Assembly (NCBI GenBank): GCA_021775555.1
Contig: JAJFHP010000076.1
Span: 1-43,878 of the forward strand
Reading direction: 5' to 3'
Length of the DNA stretch: 43,878 bases
DNA from: Hyphomicrobiales bacterium
GTDB taxonomy: Bacteria > Pseudomonadota > Alphaproteobacteria > Rhizobiales > Methyloligellaceae
Part shown: positions 34,002-42,746 of the stretch, one piece after another
Layout: every line of letters starts with the position of its first letter
How positions within the stretch are numbered: the first letter of the stretch is position 1
Position numbers and translations under genes: made by a program
The notes under the pieces: generated by a model
What the model was told of the DNA's origin: nothing
The model's database searches: none
What the model saw: only the letters and a program-made list of their open reading frames with translations

Positions 34002-34886
34002 TTATTTACCGTTGAAGTGAACCCGTCCCAGGTTTGACGCGTCATAGCCGTCCATGGTGTTGGCTTTTTCTGAAAAAGCACGGGACTGGAAAAAGGCGAA
34101 AAATTTCTGGAACGGTCCTTCAAACCATTCGCTGCGCCACACCAGCAGGTCAAAGCGTTCACGCATAACGGGCACGAATTCAAGCCGGTATTGTTTGGCG
34201 AGAGATGGCAAGCCAAAGGCCGCGTCCGCCTGGCCCTCAAGCACGGCGAGGGCGGCATCTGTTTCGGTGCGCGCCGCGTGGGTGAATGTAACCGATGTCT
34301 CATTCAACCCGGCCTCAGCCAACAGATGGTTGAGCAGTACCTGGCTGCCTGCCTCAGGTTGGCGGGGGACTACTTTGTGGCCATTCAAATCGTCGACCGC
34401 GCTGATCTTCTTCGGATTTCCCGCAGCTACGATCAGTCCGCGTTCACGTGCCGCCCATTCAACCAGTGCAACGGGCTTGCCAGCAAAGCGTTTTTCAATG
34501 GAGGGCACATTCCACTCTCCGGTTCCACTATCGAAAACATGCAGGCCGGTCGCGATGCCTTCCGCGCTTTCGAAACGATCCAGGCCATCAAGGCTGCCAT
34601 CGAAAAATGTGGCGATACCGGATCCCGATTCACGCAAGGCCCATTCCAGCAGCGGGTCGTGGCTGCCGAGGAATACGGATGGAAAGACAGCGGGTGTGCC
34701 GGCATCGCCTGAACCGTGCCGTGACAGCCAGACATCGATTGCACTGCGTTGGAACAGCAATTTTCCAAGAGCGCGGGTGCAGGGGATATCTCCCGAGGCC
34801 GCAAGGTCGTAGACCTTGCGCTCCTTGATGCGCAGAAGATCCGCCAGTTCCTTTGTCGTGAGATATTCTCCAGCCAAATCAGCCAT
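34002..34886 (-). CDS. Excisionase-type HTH regulator with PBP-like sensor domain, probable tungstate/molybdate sensor
   Basis: This 294-residue protein opens with a MerR/excisionase-like helix-turn-helix (LTTKELADLLRIKERKVYDLAASGDIP in parts, about residues 9-35). A periplasmic-binding-protein-like domain (about 65-290) follows, with SHDPLLEWALRES, LDGLDRFESAEG and TDAALAVLEGQADAAFG. No signal peptide is present, so the binding domain is intracellular. This fusion is known among predicted molybdate/tungstate-responsive regulators. It is convergent with tupA and reads from the same strand as the mutase operon downstream of it. An AGGGAACG ribosome site precedes the ATG. It may repress or activate tupBCA or the formate dehydrogenase genes according to oxyanion supply. 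Confidence 0.8.
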   Translation of the reverse strand: MADLAGEYLTTKELADLLRIKERKVYDLAASGDIPCTRALGKLLFQRSAIDVWLSRHGSGDAGTPAVFPSVFLGSHDPLLEWALRESGSGIATFFDGSLDGLDRFESAEGIATGLHVFDSGTGEWNVPSIEKRFAGKPVALVEWAARERGLIVAAGNPKKISAVDDLNGHKVVPRQPEAGSQVLLNHLLAEAGLNETSVTFTHAARTETDAALAVLEGQADAAFGLPSLAKQYRLEFVPVMRERFDLLVWRSEWFEGPFQKFFAFFQSRAFSEKANTMDGYDASNLGRVHFNGK

Positions 34887-34984
34887 AAAGCGTTCCCTGC
34901 GCCCTTTATTGTCGTCAATATGAATGCGTACTCATGCAAAAACATGTGAAATTTACAACAGGATTTATAGTGATTTTAGTCCCG

Positions 34985-35002
34985 GGCGTCACCTTTGACG
35001 CC
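34985..35002. terminator. Compact GC hairpin downstream of the mutase operon
   Basis: GGCGTCA (34985-34991) pairs with TGACGCC (34996-35002) around a CCTT loop. It lies about 60 bp past the mutase E stop on the reverse strand and upstream of the regulator start. A T-run is lacking on both strands, so it may be a weak terminator or attenuating hairpin and not a classic intrinsic terminator. Confidence 0.35.
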
Positions 35003-35060
35003 AGATTCAGATGCAAAAATTTCAAAGATGATGAATCTCGAGATTGGCATTTGGCGGCGC

Positions 35061-36581
35061 TTAAGAGGTAACAGTGGGTTGTTTATCGTCTTTTGAAGGC
35101 CCTTTCACCAGCCGGGAAAGCGGCTCCGAAATTTCGTAGACGCTTGAGACCGCGAGTTCGCGGTCAAAAGGCACACCCTCTCGTTCGGCCCGAGCGTGCA
35201 GGCGTTCAGTGTGAATTTCCAGCACTTGCTTGTCGAACGGCATGTCGCCCGGGTCGAGAATGCGCAGATAGCCATCTGCGTCGCGTGCCGGCATCACCCG
35301 GCTCTTGATATAGCGGTTTGGCGACCAGGGGATGTCCACGATCCCTGCCTCGCAGGCGCGCACTGTTCCCACCGCGATGTCACCTTCGCCGATCTCCAGC
35401 GTCCGGTCGAGGATCGGGCGCACTTCGCGCTTGATAAGATCAACTTCTTTAAGAAATTCCGGGTGATCGTCCATTCGGATTTGACGCGCCAGGTAAACCG
35501 CCATGCGCGTTGTGCGCAAGCTTTCCGCATTGGCCTGCGGCGTTGGAATGCCAAACGCTTCATGGGTGCTCTTGGTGGTCACGCTGGCTGCACCGCCGAT
35601 TGCCGCCAGTGTTCCGCCATAGGAGACAAGGGCTGCGCATTGTGCCTCATCCTGCGGCCAGGCCCCCATCCAGTGTAGCGAGATGACTGGCGTCGAGACG
35701 TCATCGTAGCCAGCGCGCTGCAGATATTCCTGCGCCAGCTCCTTGCAGGCGCGGATCGCCGCCGCGTCCTGAATGAGATGCAGCGTCTGGCCCATTTCCA
35801 GCCCGTAACTCTTGACGCCTTGAGCTGCTGCCAGAAGCGCATCGATGACGCAGGTGATGATGGCGATGGACGGGGGAATATTGGTGCCGGTCAGGAAGCC
35901 CGGCTGACGGCGGTGTAACTCGACGCCTTTGTCTTGGTACAAAGCTACAAGACGGTCGAGATACTGGTAGTTTCGGATGGCCTCTTCAATGGTCATCTCC
36001 TTCGTGTAGGACGTGACATAGGCCAGTCCCGAGCCGAGATAGCCGGTGAAACCGGCCGCGTAACCGACCTCGCCTGTGAGCCGTGGCATGGAGGTTCCGG
36101 AAAGCACGATGCCCGGTTTGTTGATGGCCTCGATCAGCTTGCGGGTGCGCCTGGGTCCATAGTTCACCATCGGGAAGCCGTTCAGCATAGAGCGGCCTTC
36201 TTTTTCAGATTCGGCAATCCCCGTTTCGGCCTGATCCCAACGCTCATTGCGTGTGTAGCTGTCGGTGGTTGTCGGCACCACGTCGGCAAGCCCCTCCTTG
36301 TCGAGTGCCTTCATCAGTTCGATCTGAAGTTCAAGAGTACCGAAGCCGCCACGTGGCTGGGTGAGGCAGCGACCCTCCGCCTCGGCCTGGCGCAGTACCC
36401 AGGGCAACCGTTTGTGATCAGGAAGCGATTGGTGATAATACACAGCTTCATCCAGATCGACCTCGGCGCCTGTCGGCCAGCGCGCCAAATTTTCCTCACG
36501 CAGTTTCGTGAACAGCTCCTGGGGGATCTGCTCGGAGGAAAATGGCCGTAGCTTCTCATCCAGAGGTGATGCGTAGCTCAT
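35061..36581 (-). CDS. glmE: Coenzyme-B12-dependent mutase, catalytic subunit of glutamate mutase family (GlmE/MutE-like), altered substrate site
   Basis: This 506-residue protein starts at the ATG at 36581 after GAGGAAG, overlapping the MutL stop by 26 bp; a longer frame lies inside mutL. It aligns with clostridial glutamate mutase epsilon with a constant offset of +11 and no gap from residue 66 to 330 (recalled reference sequence). Kept are R77 (Arg66), R111 (Arg100), Y188 (Tyr177), Y192 (Tyr181) and the adenosine-contact pair K337 and E341 (Lys326, Glu330). Changed are L160 (Arg149) and L182 (Glu171), which bind the substrate carboxylate and amino group. L302 replaces His291. It is therefore a carbon-skeleton mutase by family, but glutamate as substrate is unlikely. 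Confidence 0.88.
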   Translation of the reverse strand: MSYASPLDEKLRPFSSEQIPQELFTKLREENLARWPTGAEVDLDEAVYYHQSLPDHKRLPWVLRQAEAEGRCLTQPRGGFGTLELQIELMKALDKEGLADVVPTTTDSYTRNERWDQAETGIAESEKEGRSMLNGFPMVNYGPRRTRKLIEAINKPGIVLSGTSMPRLTGEVGYAAGFTGYLGSGLAYVTSYTKEMTIEEAIRNYQYLDRLVALYQDKGVELHRRQPGFLTGTNIPPSIAIITCVIDALLAAAQGVKSYGLEMGQTLHLIQDAAAIRACKELAQEYLQRAGYDDVSTPVISLHWMGAWPQDEAQCAALVSYGGTLAAIGGAASVTTKSTHEAFGIPTPQANAESLRTTRMAVYLARQIRMDDHPEFLKEVDLIKREVRPILDRTLEIGEGDIAVGTVRACEAGIVDIPWSPNRYIKSRVMPARDADGYLRILDPGDMPFDKQVLEIHTERLHARAEREGVPFDRELAVSSVYEISEPLSRLVKGPSKDDKQPTVTS

Positions 36582-37998
36582 GCTCTTCCTCTTTTCCTGG
36601 CATGCCGTTGACGGGCACGAGCGATTCAAGCGCAAAATCAAACGCCACCTCGGGCTCGGCCTCCGCCAGCAGACCCGCGGCATAGAGCACGTAATTCTTG
36701 TCCAGCAATTGCTTCGGATCGCGTGGGCGCAGGGAGGCCGGTTCGTCCCCGCTATAAAGACAACCTGAAAGGATCGATGCGGGGGTATCACCATAGACCA
36801 GTGCGCCACCGGTTCCGATCACCGTCTTAACCCGGCTCAGATCCTTGCCGCGCTGCGCTGCCACGGGTCCGTTGACCGTATGTACGATCTCTACCGTGCC
36901 CGCATGGCGCGTTACGGCAATCTGGATGGCAGAGCGTGCCAGTGCAGCATCGAATGCGCGTTCATTTGCTCCCCCCGGCAGATGGTCAATATCCCTGGAG
37001 ATTTCCTCCAACAGGGCCTCAATCTCATCTTCTGTCGTTCCGGCATGACGGGCCACCACATTCCGGCCAGCCGTCTCGACAATTGCCCCAGCATTATGGC
37101 GCATTCCAAGGTCACCCTCGACAGTCCGTTTCAGGTAAGGCTCCGGCAAGCCCTGTTGCAGGATGCGCCCTTCGGTTGGTTCGCCATCCGCCACTGAATA
37201 GACATCGGTGGTGGCCCCGCCGATATCGACCAGGAGCAGGGGGCCAAAACCTTCACGATCCTGGGTTCCTTCGCTCAGAAGCTTTGCCGCCTCAAGAACG
37301 GCGGCAGGCGTTGGCATCAGCAGTTGATCGAAAAAGTCATGCGCCCGGTCCAGACCCTTGGCGTGCACAATGCGCTCGATGAACACATTGCGGATTGCCG
37401 CCCTCGCAGGCTCGGTTTCCAGTGATCCGAGCGCGGGCATCACATTGTCGGTCACGCGCACGTCTTTGCCTGCATCGCGAAGAATAATTTCCACGTCATC
37501 GACGACTGATCGGTTGCCCGCGACAATGAAAGGGCAGGTAAGTTCGGTTGCGGCCAGCATTTCCGCATTGTGCAGAATAACGTCGGAATTGCCGCCATCC
37601 GTGCCCCCAGCAAGCAGGATAATGTCCGGCTCGTTCGCGGTGACACTATCTATGTCGCGTTTCGTCAGCGTGTAGGAGAAGGTGTCCACAAGCCGGGCGC
37701 CGGCACCTAGAGCTGCGAGACGCGCCGCCTCCGCTGTCAGCTCCTTGACCAGACCGACGGTCACCATCTTCAACCCACCGGCAGCGCTGGAGGAGGCCAG
37801 ACGGTATTTGAAATCGGGGAGGGCACCCAACCGCTCCTCAAGATTATCGAGGGCGGTTTGCATGCCTAAGGTGATGTCGCTGGTCACGGTCGAGGGCCCC
37901 TGGCCGGCGCCGAGCAGTGTTCCATCCCCCAGATCAACAGCGCGCAGCTTGGTATAGGTGCTGCCGAAGTCGATCAAAAGGGCTGCGGGGTTGCTCAT
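36556..37998 (-). CDS. glmL: MutL/GlmL family chaperone-like ATPase of the mutase
   Basis: This 480-residue actin-like ATPase is the third gene usually present with glutamate mutase, and is thought to repair or load the enzyme with cobalamin. The phosphate-1 motif is [14 protein letters not shown] (about residues 8-21), and [11 protein letters not shown] follows (about 69-79). The phosphate-2 motif is [15 protein letters not shown] (about 253-267). The adenosine motif [13 protein letters not shown] (about 393-405) is present. Its start overlaps the mutase S stop by four bases (ATGA) and its stop lies inside the mutase E gene. Conservation is full length, so the operon appears intact and functional. 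Confidence 0.9.
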   Translation of the reverse strand: MSNPAALLIDFGSTYTKLRAVDLGDGTLLGAGQGPSTVTSDITLGMQTALDNLEERLGALPDFKYRLASSSAAGGLKMVTVGLVKELTAEAARLAALGAGARLVDTFSYTLTKRDIDSVTANEPDIILLAGGTDGGNSDVILHNAEMLAATELTCPFIVAGNRSVVDDVEIILRDAGKDVRVTDNVMPALGSLETEPARAAIRNVFIERIVHAKGLDRAHDFFDQLLMPTPAAVLEAAKLLSEGTQDREGFGPLLLVDIGGATTDVYSVADGEPTEGRILQQGLPEPYLKRTVEGDLGMRHNAGAIVETAGRNVVARHAGTTEDEIEALLEEISRDIDHLPGGANERAFDAALARSAIQIAVTRHAGTVEIVHTVNGPVAAQRGKDLSRVKTVIGTGGALVYGDTPASILSGCLYSGDEPASLRPRDPKQLLDKNYVLYAAGLLAEAEPEVAFDFALESLVPVNGMPGKEEEHELRITSG

Positions 37999-38453
37999 TG
38001 ACCTGCTGCTCCGACACCGGAGTTGCGCTTGCTGAAATCTTCATCGAGCAATTGAATCACTTCATTGGCCCTGGTGCCGGGAGGGAAGGCCCGATCAAAT
38101 CCCATCTTCAGAAATCGCTGTTCCACATCACCCCAATCCTGTTTTCCGACGACGAGATTTCCACCGACATAGAGCAGGATATCCTGCAGACCTGCTTCCA
38201 CGCACAGGTCGCGAAATCCCCTGCAATCGAGCTCACCCTGGCCATATAGCGATGAAACCATAATGCCATCAGCCGCTGTTTCGATGGCGGCCTTGATGAA
38301 GTCTTCAGCCGGTGTAAGCGCGCCGAGCGTGACCACGTGATAGCCCGCATCTTCCAGCGCCATGGACAATATCCGGTTGCCGACAATGTGGGTGTCGGAG
38401 CCTATCACGCCTGTCACCAGTGTGCGTTTGACCCGTTCCGGTGGTGGTGTCAT
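37995..38453 (-). CDS. glmS: Coenzyme-B12-binding S subunit of the mutase (GlmS/MutS-like)
   Basis: This 152-residue protein is the small B12-binding component. The DxHxxG cobalamin motif is D20, H22 and G25 in [13 protein letters not shown], where H22 supplies the lower axial ligand. The rest of the Rossmann-like domain is typical of glutamate mutase [27 protein letters not shown] and [13 protein letters not shown]. The C-terminus [11 protein letters not shown] is also family-typical. It should associate with the E subunit. Four-base ATGA overlaps connect it to both neighbours, which shows strong translational coupling. The symbol follows the clostridial glutamate mutase usage, not glucosamine synthase. 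Confidence 0.92.
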   Translation of the reverse strand: MTPPPERVKRTLVTGVIGSDTHIVGNRILSMALEDAGYHVVTLGALTPAEDFIKAAIETAADGIMVSSLYGQGELDCRGFRDLCVEAGLQDILLYVGGNLVVGKQDWGDVEQRFLKMGFDRAFPPGTRANEVIQLLDEDFSKRNSGVGAAGQ

Positions 38454-39541
38454 GTCGCTGCCCCGATCATCTGGCTGGTCCTGTCGAATCGTGCGGTTTG
38501 GATTGTCACCTTTTCAAGCGCTTTCTCGTCAAGCTGCGGCTCACCATCCGGGATTAGCAATAGAGCACCTGCTTCAATCCGGAGCTGGGATTTTGACAGT
38601 GGCTCGGACTGCCGCAGAAATCCGTTCATCTCTCCCGCGTTGCGGATGTGACTTCGCGCGACACAAGCCTCCATCCAGCAGCCTATGTCGCTGGCGACAC
38701 CGTTTCCCAGCACTGGCTCCATCCCCAGCTCACGAATGCGGTCAAGTCCTTGCTCAAGACGGGTCAGGCTGACGAATTTCATCAGCTTCAGCTTGACGTA
38801 GGAGGCGCCAATGTGCGCGGCACGCTGAATTTCAGTCTCGCTGTAGATTGATTCATCCAGCATCAGCGGCACGCTGGTCACCTTGGAAACCGCTTCCAGA
38901 GAGCTCCAGTCATCTGCATGGCAGGGCTGTTCAAGCAACTCTATATCCTCCGGATCGACTCTTGAGGCGAAACGGCAGCCATCCTTGCGATTATAACCCT
39001 GATTGGCGTCGATCCGCAGTATCGTCCGGCCTGCATTGCAGTCCTGTATATAGCGCACCCTCTGCAGATCACTCTCAACATCGAAACCGACCTTGATTTT
39101 GAGCGTTCCAAAACCGGCCGCCACAGCCTGTTCAATTTCGTCCGCAATACCATCATTGTCCACCGCGTTGATCCCGGCCAGTAATGGAACTTTTGACGAT
39201 TGCTCGACCAGCAGTGCCGGATGTCGCTCAAGCATCTCGATCGCCGAGGTCAGGGCTGTGGCAGTGAAGGGGACATCCTTGAGGTTGCTGGTAATCGCCG
39301 ACTTCGCGGCTTCGCAGCTGATGCCCGGTAATGTCTTCGCCATCTCAAGCACTCGGGACCAGCTCTCACCGATTGTCTCGTTCGTATAGCCGGTCAGGAT
39401 TGTGGCTTCGCCGATGCCTGTACGCCCGTCCGCGCATATATGGGCCAGAATGGTCTCGAAATGGGTGACCGGGCCGAAGGCCAGTTTGTATGGCGTCCGT
39501 AGCGGTATCCGCAGCAGTCTGAGCAAAATGTCGTCGATCAT
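38450..39541 (-). CDS. Enolase-superfamily enzyme, muconate-lactonizing/mandelate-racemase subgroup, first gene of the mutase operon
   Basis: This 363-residue protein starts at the ATG at 39541; a TTG two codons upstream is less likely. The capping N-terminus starts [20 protein letters not shown]. The barrel has the KxK pair K148/K150 (TLKIKVG), metal ligands D178, E204 (ELLEQP) and D229 (MLDESI), and the opposing lysine K252 in KLKLMK. This is the muconate-lactonizing subgroup, seen in dipeptide epimerases, OSBS and N-acylamino acid racemases. It is not methylaspartate ammonia-lyase, which has a different N-terminus and active-site His. It overlaps mutS by ATGA, so it should act on the mutase substrate or product by proton abstraction next to a carboxylate. 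The reaction (epimerisation, dehydration or elimination) is unresolved. Confidence 0.85.
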   Translation of the reverse strand: MIDDILLRLLRIPLRTPYKLAFGPVTHFETILAHICADGRTGIGEATILTGYTNETIGESWSRVLEMAKTLPGISCEAAKSAITSNLKDVPFTATALTSAIEMLERHPALLVEQSSKVPLLAGINAVDNDGIADEIEQAVAAGFGTLKIKVGFDVESDLQRVRYIQDCNAGRTILRIDANQGYNRKDGCRFASRVDPEDIELLEQPCHADDWSSLEAVSKVTSVPLMLDESIYSETEIQRAAHIGASYVKLKLMKFVSLTRLEQGLDRIRELGMEPVLGNGVASDIGCWMEACVARSHIRNAGEMNGFLRQSEPLSKSQLRIEAGALLLIPDGEPQLDEKALEKVTIQTARFDRTSQMIGAAT

Positions 39542-39596
39542 TGTCAAACAATGCGTCTTGAGGCGCTTGCAAGTCAGTCAGCCAGCTTACATCAGG

Positions 39597-40058
39597 CTAT
39601 GGCAATATCGCCATGGCACTGGGGCCTTTGGTGATTTTCTTCCGTAAGGCTTGGATCGTGGAGTCTAAACGAAGCTGCAGGATCGTATGAACCTGTCTTC
39701 CAGTACTTTCTGAAATCTCGGCTAGGGCGTCAATATTCCATGGGTTCAGCACCAGTGGCTTCTCGCAAATGGCGTCCACGTCTGATCTCAGCGCGAAACG
39801 CACATGGGCGTCATACAGATAGTTCGGCGAGCAGATGCTAATATAACCGACTGGAGTCTCGGAACGATGCAGTTTGTTGATATGTCGATCAAAGTGCTCG
39901 AATTCCACGAAGAAGCTTGCATCGGGAAAGTAGCCGTCAATAACACCAATAGAATCTGCTGGATTAACCGCGGCCTTCAGCACACCGCCGACCTTCTTGA
40001 GTGCGCGCAAATGGAGAGACGCGACATAGCCACCGACACCGATTAACGCGAAATGGTT
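39597..40058 (-). pseudogene. Decayed N-terminal fragment of a WlbA/WbpB-type sugar dehydrogenase
   Basis: The reverse strand encodes NHFALIGVGGYVA, then IDGYFPDASFFVEFE, YISICSPNYLYDAHVRFALR, CEKPLVLNPWNID and HTILQLRLDSTIQALRKK. These match the first 140 or so residues of UDP-N-acetyl-aminoglucuronate 3-dehydrogenases of about 310-320 residues. The frame is preceded by TAG directly before the first matching codons and has no ATG. It then stops at 39597 in a non-homologous tail (KGPSAMAILP), and the remaining catalytic half is missing. This is a relic. Its former pathway makes 2,3-diamino-2,3-dideoxyglucuronic acid, in keeping with the WbpI-like epimerase 1.6 kb away. Confidence 0.75.
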
Positions 40059-40248
40059 CTAACGAGCTGGTGTATTCACAAAATGAATTTCCCTCCACAG
40101 CCATCGCAATGCCGGTAAAAACTCATCCGCATTACTGATGTCAAATTTGATGCTGCATATTCTTCAGCTTCCAAAAAAAATTATTTGTTTGCGTTCCGCT
40201 TCGCATCAAAGAAGCATGTAAATTGCGTCTTGCCTGTACTGCGCAACC

Positions 40249-41454
40249 CTATAGTGACCTGATGAACTCGTTCAGGATCGCCATGCGATGAGCATAAGTG
40301 TGATTGCTCATGACGTGATCGTAAGCCTGTGCCGCAATGCGCAGATGCTCTTCGCTGTCCTTGAAGCGCTCGACTGCCTCTGAGATGTCGCAAAGATCAA
40401 CAGATACCGGAATATAATGCTCGTCTGCTTTGAGAACATCGTTGTAGTAGCCGCGTATCAGAATTTGGGAAGTCTTTGTGCCCACCGCGTCCAGATGCCG
40501 GGAGGAGATCGCTTTGGGGTAAACGGGGCAACGCGGCGCGTTCTTGAAGAAGAGTTCATTCAACTCCTCAAAATCGAGCGTTAAGTCTTCAAAAGCGGCG
40601 TACTTCACCGGTCCGTTCCGCAGCAGCCAGGCTAGGGCATCCTTGACGGCGAGTGGCAGCCGTCGAAGAAGTCCGTGCATCGGACCGGCATCGCTTATCA
40701 CCAGGCTCGATCGAAAGTGTCCAATATGTGCAGCGATTTTCTTCACAAGACTGTCGTCTCGGTCGAGATACCAGCTGCCGGCCTCGCTTGAAATCGTTCC
40801 TCGGCAAGAGCAAAGAAAGTTAGCCCATTCCTGGCGACTAAAGCGATGCCCGTTTTCGATATCCATATTGAACCCATAGTCCTCGCCATTCTGCTGAAAA
40901 TGCTCGATTAGGCAGTTGCGCTCTTCATCGCCCAGGAGAGGTGAATAGCGAAAGTTGCGTACGCCGATGTCGATCGGCCTTTGGGCATCTGGTGCGCCCG
41001 GCCGAAATATCGCCGGATTCAGCGCATGGGGCACAGAAATTACCTCTGCATCCATGCCTTCATAGAGATACCGGCCAGCCTCCGCCATAAGCTGAGTTGC
41101 GATTACATCTGGACGGCATGAGTGAAGCACAGAAATCTTTTCGCTGATTGGAGCATAAGGTGAGTTGTACTCGTTGCCAACGAAGGCCAGCAGTCGGGGA
41201 CCATCGCGTTCGGCCAAAATGGTAGAGACCCTGTCAAGCTCCCGTGTGCTGTCGGCAGTGCAGGCATGCAGGATAACAACCAGATCATGTTCATGCAGTC
41301 GGCGTGCGAGATCCTGTCGCTTGAGTTCGTATAAATTGCAAATCGAGGTGGAAAAAAAAGGGGCGGCTTCAAAGGCGTCGGCCCAATCGAGATAATAGGA
41401 AGCCCGGTGTGGATAACACAGAGTCAGGACTAGCGTATTTAGCTTTTCCATCAT
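40249..41454 (-). CDS. Glycosyltransferase-like protein, CgeB-type
   Basis: This 401-residue protein begins MMEKLNTLVLTLCYPHRASY after an AAGGGCG site; a second ATG follows directly. The N-terminal domain has LVVILHACTADSTREL and LLAFVGNEYN, typical of a GT-B scaffold. The C-terminal part has the pattern of CgeB-like proteins: ISSRHLDAVGTKTSQILIRG, then YIPVSVDLCDISEAVERF and a closing helix. It likely transfers a sugar during surface polysaccharide synthesis. No metal or nucleotide motif is decisive. It is flanked by the decayed dehydrogenase and the 2-epimerase, so it belongs to the second polysaccharide segment. Confidence 0.6.
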   Translation of the reverse strand: MMEKLNTLVLTLCYPHRASYYLDWADAFEAAPFFSTSICNLYELKRQDLARRLHEHDLVVILHACTADSTRELDRVSTILAERDGPRLLAFVGNEYNSPYAPISEKISVLHSCRPDVIATQLMAEAGRYLYEGMDAEVISVPHALNPAIFRPGAPDAQRPIDIGVRNFRYSPLLGDEERNCLIEHFQQNGEDYGFNMDIENGHRFSRQEWANFLCSCRGTISSEAGSWYLDRDDSLVKKIAAHIGHFRSSLVISDAGPMHGLLRRLPLAVKDALAWLLRNGPVKYAAFEDLTLDFEELNELFFKNAPRCPVYPKAISSRHLDAVGTKTSQILIRGYYNDVLKADEHYIPVSVDLCDISEAVERFKDSEEHLRIAAQAYDHVMSNHTYAHRMAILNEFIRSL

Positions 41455-41603
41455 GATACGCCCTTAATACGCTTCAGTTTTGCAGGTAATATATGATGGT
41501 GCTTTACGGTCAACCTGACCACGTCTTATCAGCCATAATATCCCGTATTCTACGCAACCCGATCTCCCTTGGGTTTATTGTGTTCCGGTGCCAGTAGGTG
41601 ATG

Positions 41604-41635
41604 ATGTTCGCAACATGATGAGAGCGTACGAACAT
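41604..41635. promoter_or_regulatory. Inverted repeat ATGTTCG-N18-CGAACAT
   Basis: A perfect 7+7 bp dyad with an 18-bp spacer lies in the 220-bp gap between the 2-epimerase stop and the CgeB-like start, both on the reverse strand. No T-run follows. It may be an operator for the transferase gene or part of a transcript hairpin. Confidence 0.25.
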
Positions 41636-41674
41636 GACAAGTCAACGATACAAACTCGGCCGCTCTTTCACTAA

Positions 41675-42733
41675 CTATATGTCCGACTCCGAAGTATGGG
41701 TTTCCAGAAGTGTTAGAATGCGCTCAGCGGTGTGGCCGTCACCATAATCCGTGATTGCCTTGCGCGGTTTATAGTGAGGGTCGGTCCACAATCTGTTCCA
41801 GCCACAATCTACAAGCTCAACCCATTCGGTTTCAGACCTCAGAGTGACGCATGGCTTGCTGTGAAAATATGCTTCTTTCTGCAGGCCGCCTGAGTCGGTG
41901 TAGACGATTTCCGCACCCTCAAGCAGGCGCGTCATGTCCAGATACCCAATGGGGTCGATCATCTTGAGACCTGACGGCTCGATTTTGTCTCGTTCCAACG
42001 CCTTGCGTGTGCGCGGATGCACTGGGAATACGATCACCCTCTCTGAGGCCTGTGCCATCAGCCAGTCCATGACTGCCTGCAACTGCCTGGGATCGTCAGT
42101 GTTTTCAGAGCGATGGACAGTCACTAAGGCGTAACTGCCAGGAGCGAGATCCAGCTCTTCCTGTATTGACGATTGCTCTCGCGCCTGCTCAGCGGCGAAC
42201 AGGTTGACATCATACATGATGTCTCCGACATGGTGGACGCCGGTAGTGATGCCTTCACGCTCCAGATTGGCGACCGAGTTGTGGGTCGGACAAAACAGCA
42301 GCCGGCTTAAGTGATCAGTGATAACGCGATTGATTTCCTCCGGCATGTTCCGGTTGAATGAGCGCAAGCCGGCTTCGACATGAGCAACGGGGATGTTGAG
42401 TTTCGCTGCTGCCAGTGCGCCGGCAAGGGTTGAATTGGTATCGCCATAGACCATCACCCAATGTGGTTTCTCCGCCATCATCACATCTTCAAGCGCTTCC
42501 AGCATTCGGCCGGTCATCTCTCCATGGTCGCCGCCAAAGATGTCGAGCTGGTGAGCGGGCGGTGGGATATGAAGTTCATCGAAGAACACCTGCGACATGT
42601 TTTGATCGAAGTGCTGGCCTGTATGAACCATGATCTCCGTCATGTCATCGCGCATGGTCAACGCGCGGCTGATCGCCCCGGCTTTGATGAATTGGGGGCG
42701 CGCGCCGACAACGGTCATGATCCGGAGGTTCAT
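41675..42733 (-). CDS. UDP-sugar 2-epimerase, WbpI/WecB family
   Basis: This 352-residue protein starts at the ATG at 42733, 13 bp after the upstream epimerase stop; a longer frame lies inside that gene. The N-terminus MNLRIMTVVGARPQFIKAGA and the segment SFNRNMPEEINRVITDHLSRLLFCPT (split: SFNRNMPEEINR, VITDHLSRLLFCPT) resemble WbpI/WlbD enzymes acting on 2,3-diacetamido sugars, more than WecB. YGDTNSTLAGALAA, HVEAGLRS, VYTDSGGLQKEA and a late catalytic histidine environment (VTVHRSEN) are conserved. It epimerises C2 of a UDP-N-acetylhexosamine derivative. With the neighbouring WlbA relic this suggests a once complete diaminouronic acid pathway. Confidence 0.85.
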   Translation of the reverse strand: MNLRIMTVVGARPQFIKAGAISRALTMRDDMTEIMVHTGQHFDQNMSQVFFDELHIPPPAHQLDIFGGDHGEMTGRMLEALEDVMMAEKPHWVMVYGDTNSTLAGALAAAKLNIPVAHVEAGLRSFNRNMPEEINRVITDHLSRLLFCPTHNSVANLEREGITTGVHHVGDIMYDVNLFAAEQAREQSSIQEELDLAPGSYALVTVHRSENTDDPRQLQAVMDWLMAQASERVIVFPVHPRTRKALERDKIEPSGLKMIDPIGYLDMTRLLEGAEIVYTDSGGLQKEAYFHSKPCVTLRSETEWVELVDCGWNRLWTDPHYKPRKAITDYGDGHTAERILTLLETHTSESDI

Positions 42734-42746
42734 GGTCTCAGCACAT

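Noticed and set aside
36582-36809. N-terminal extension of the mutase E protein
   Set aside because: It lies inside the mutL gene; the internal ATG at 36581 has a good ribosome site and matches the family start.
38450-39541. Methylaspartate ammonia-lyase
   Set aside because: Length, N-terminus and the KxK/K active-site pattern belong to the muconate-lactonizing subgroup; the superfamily is shared but the enzyme is different.
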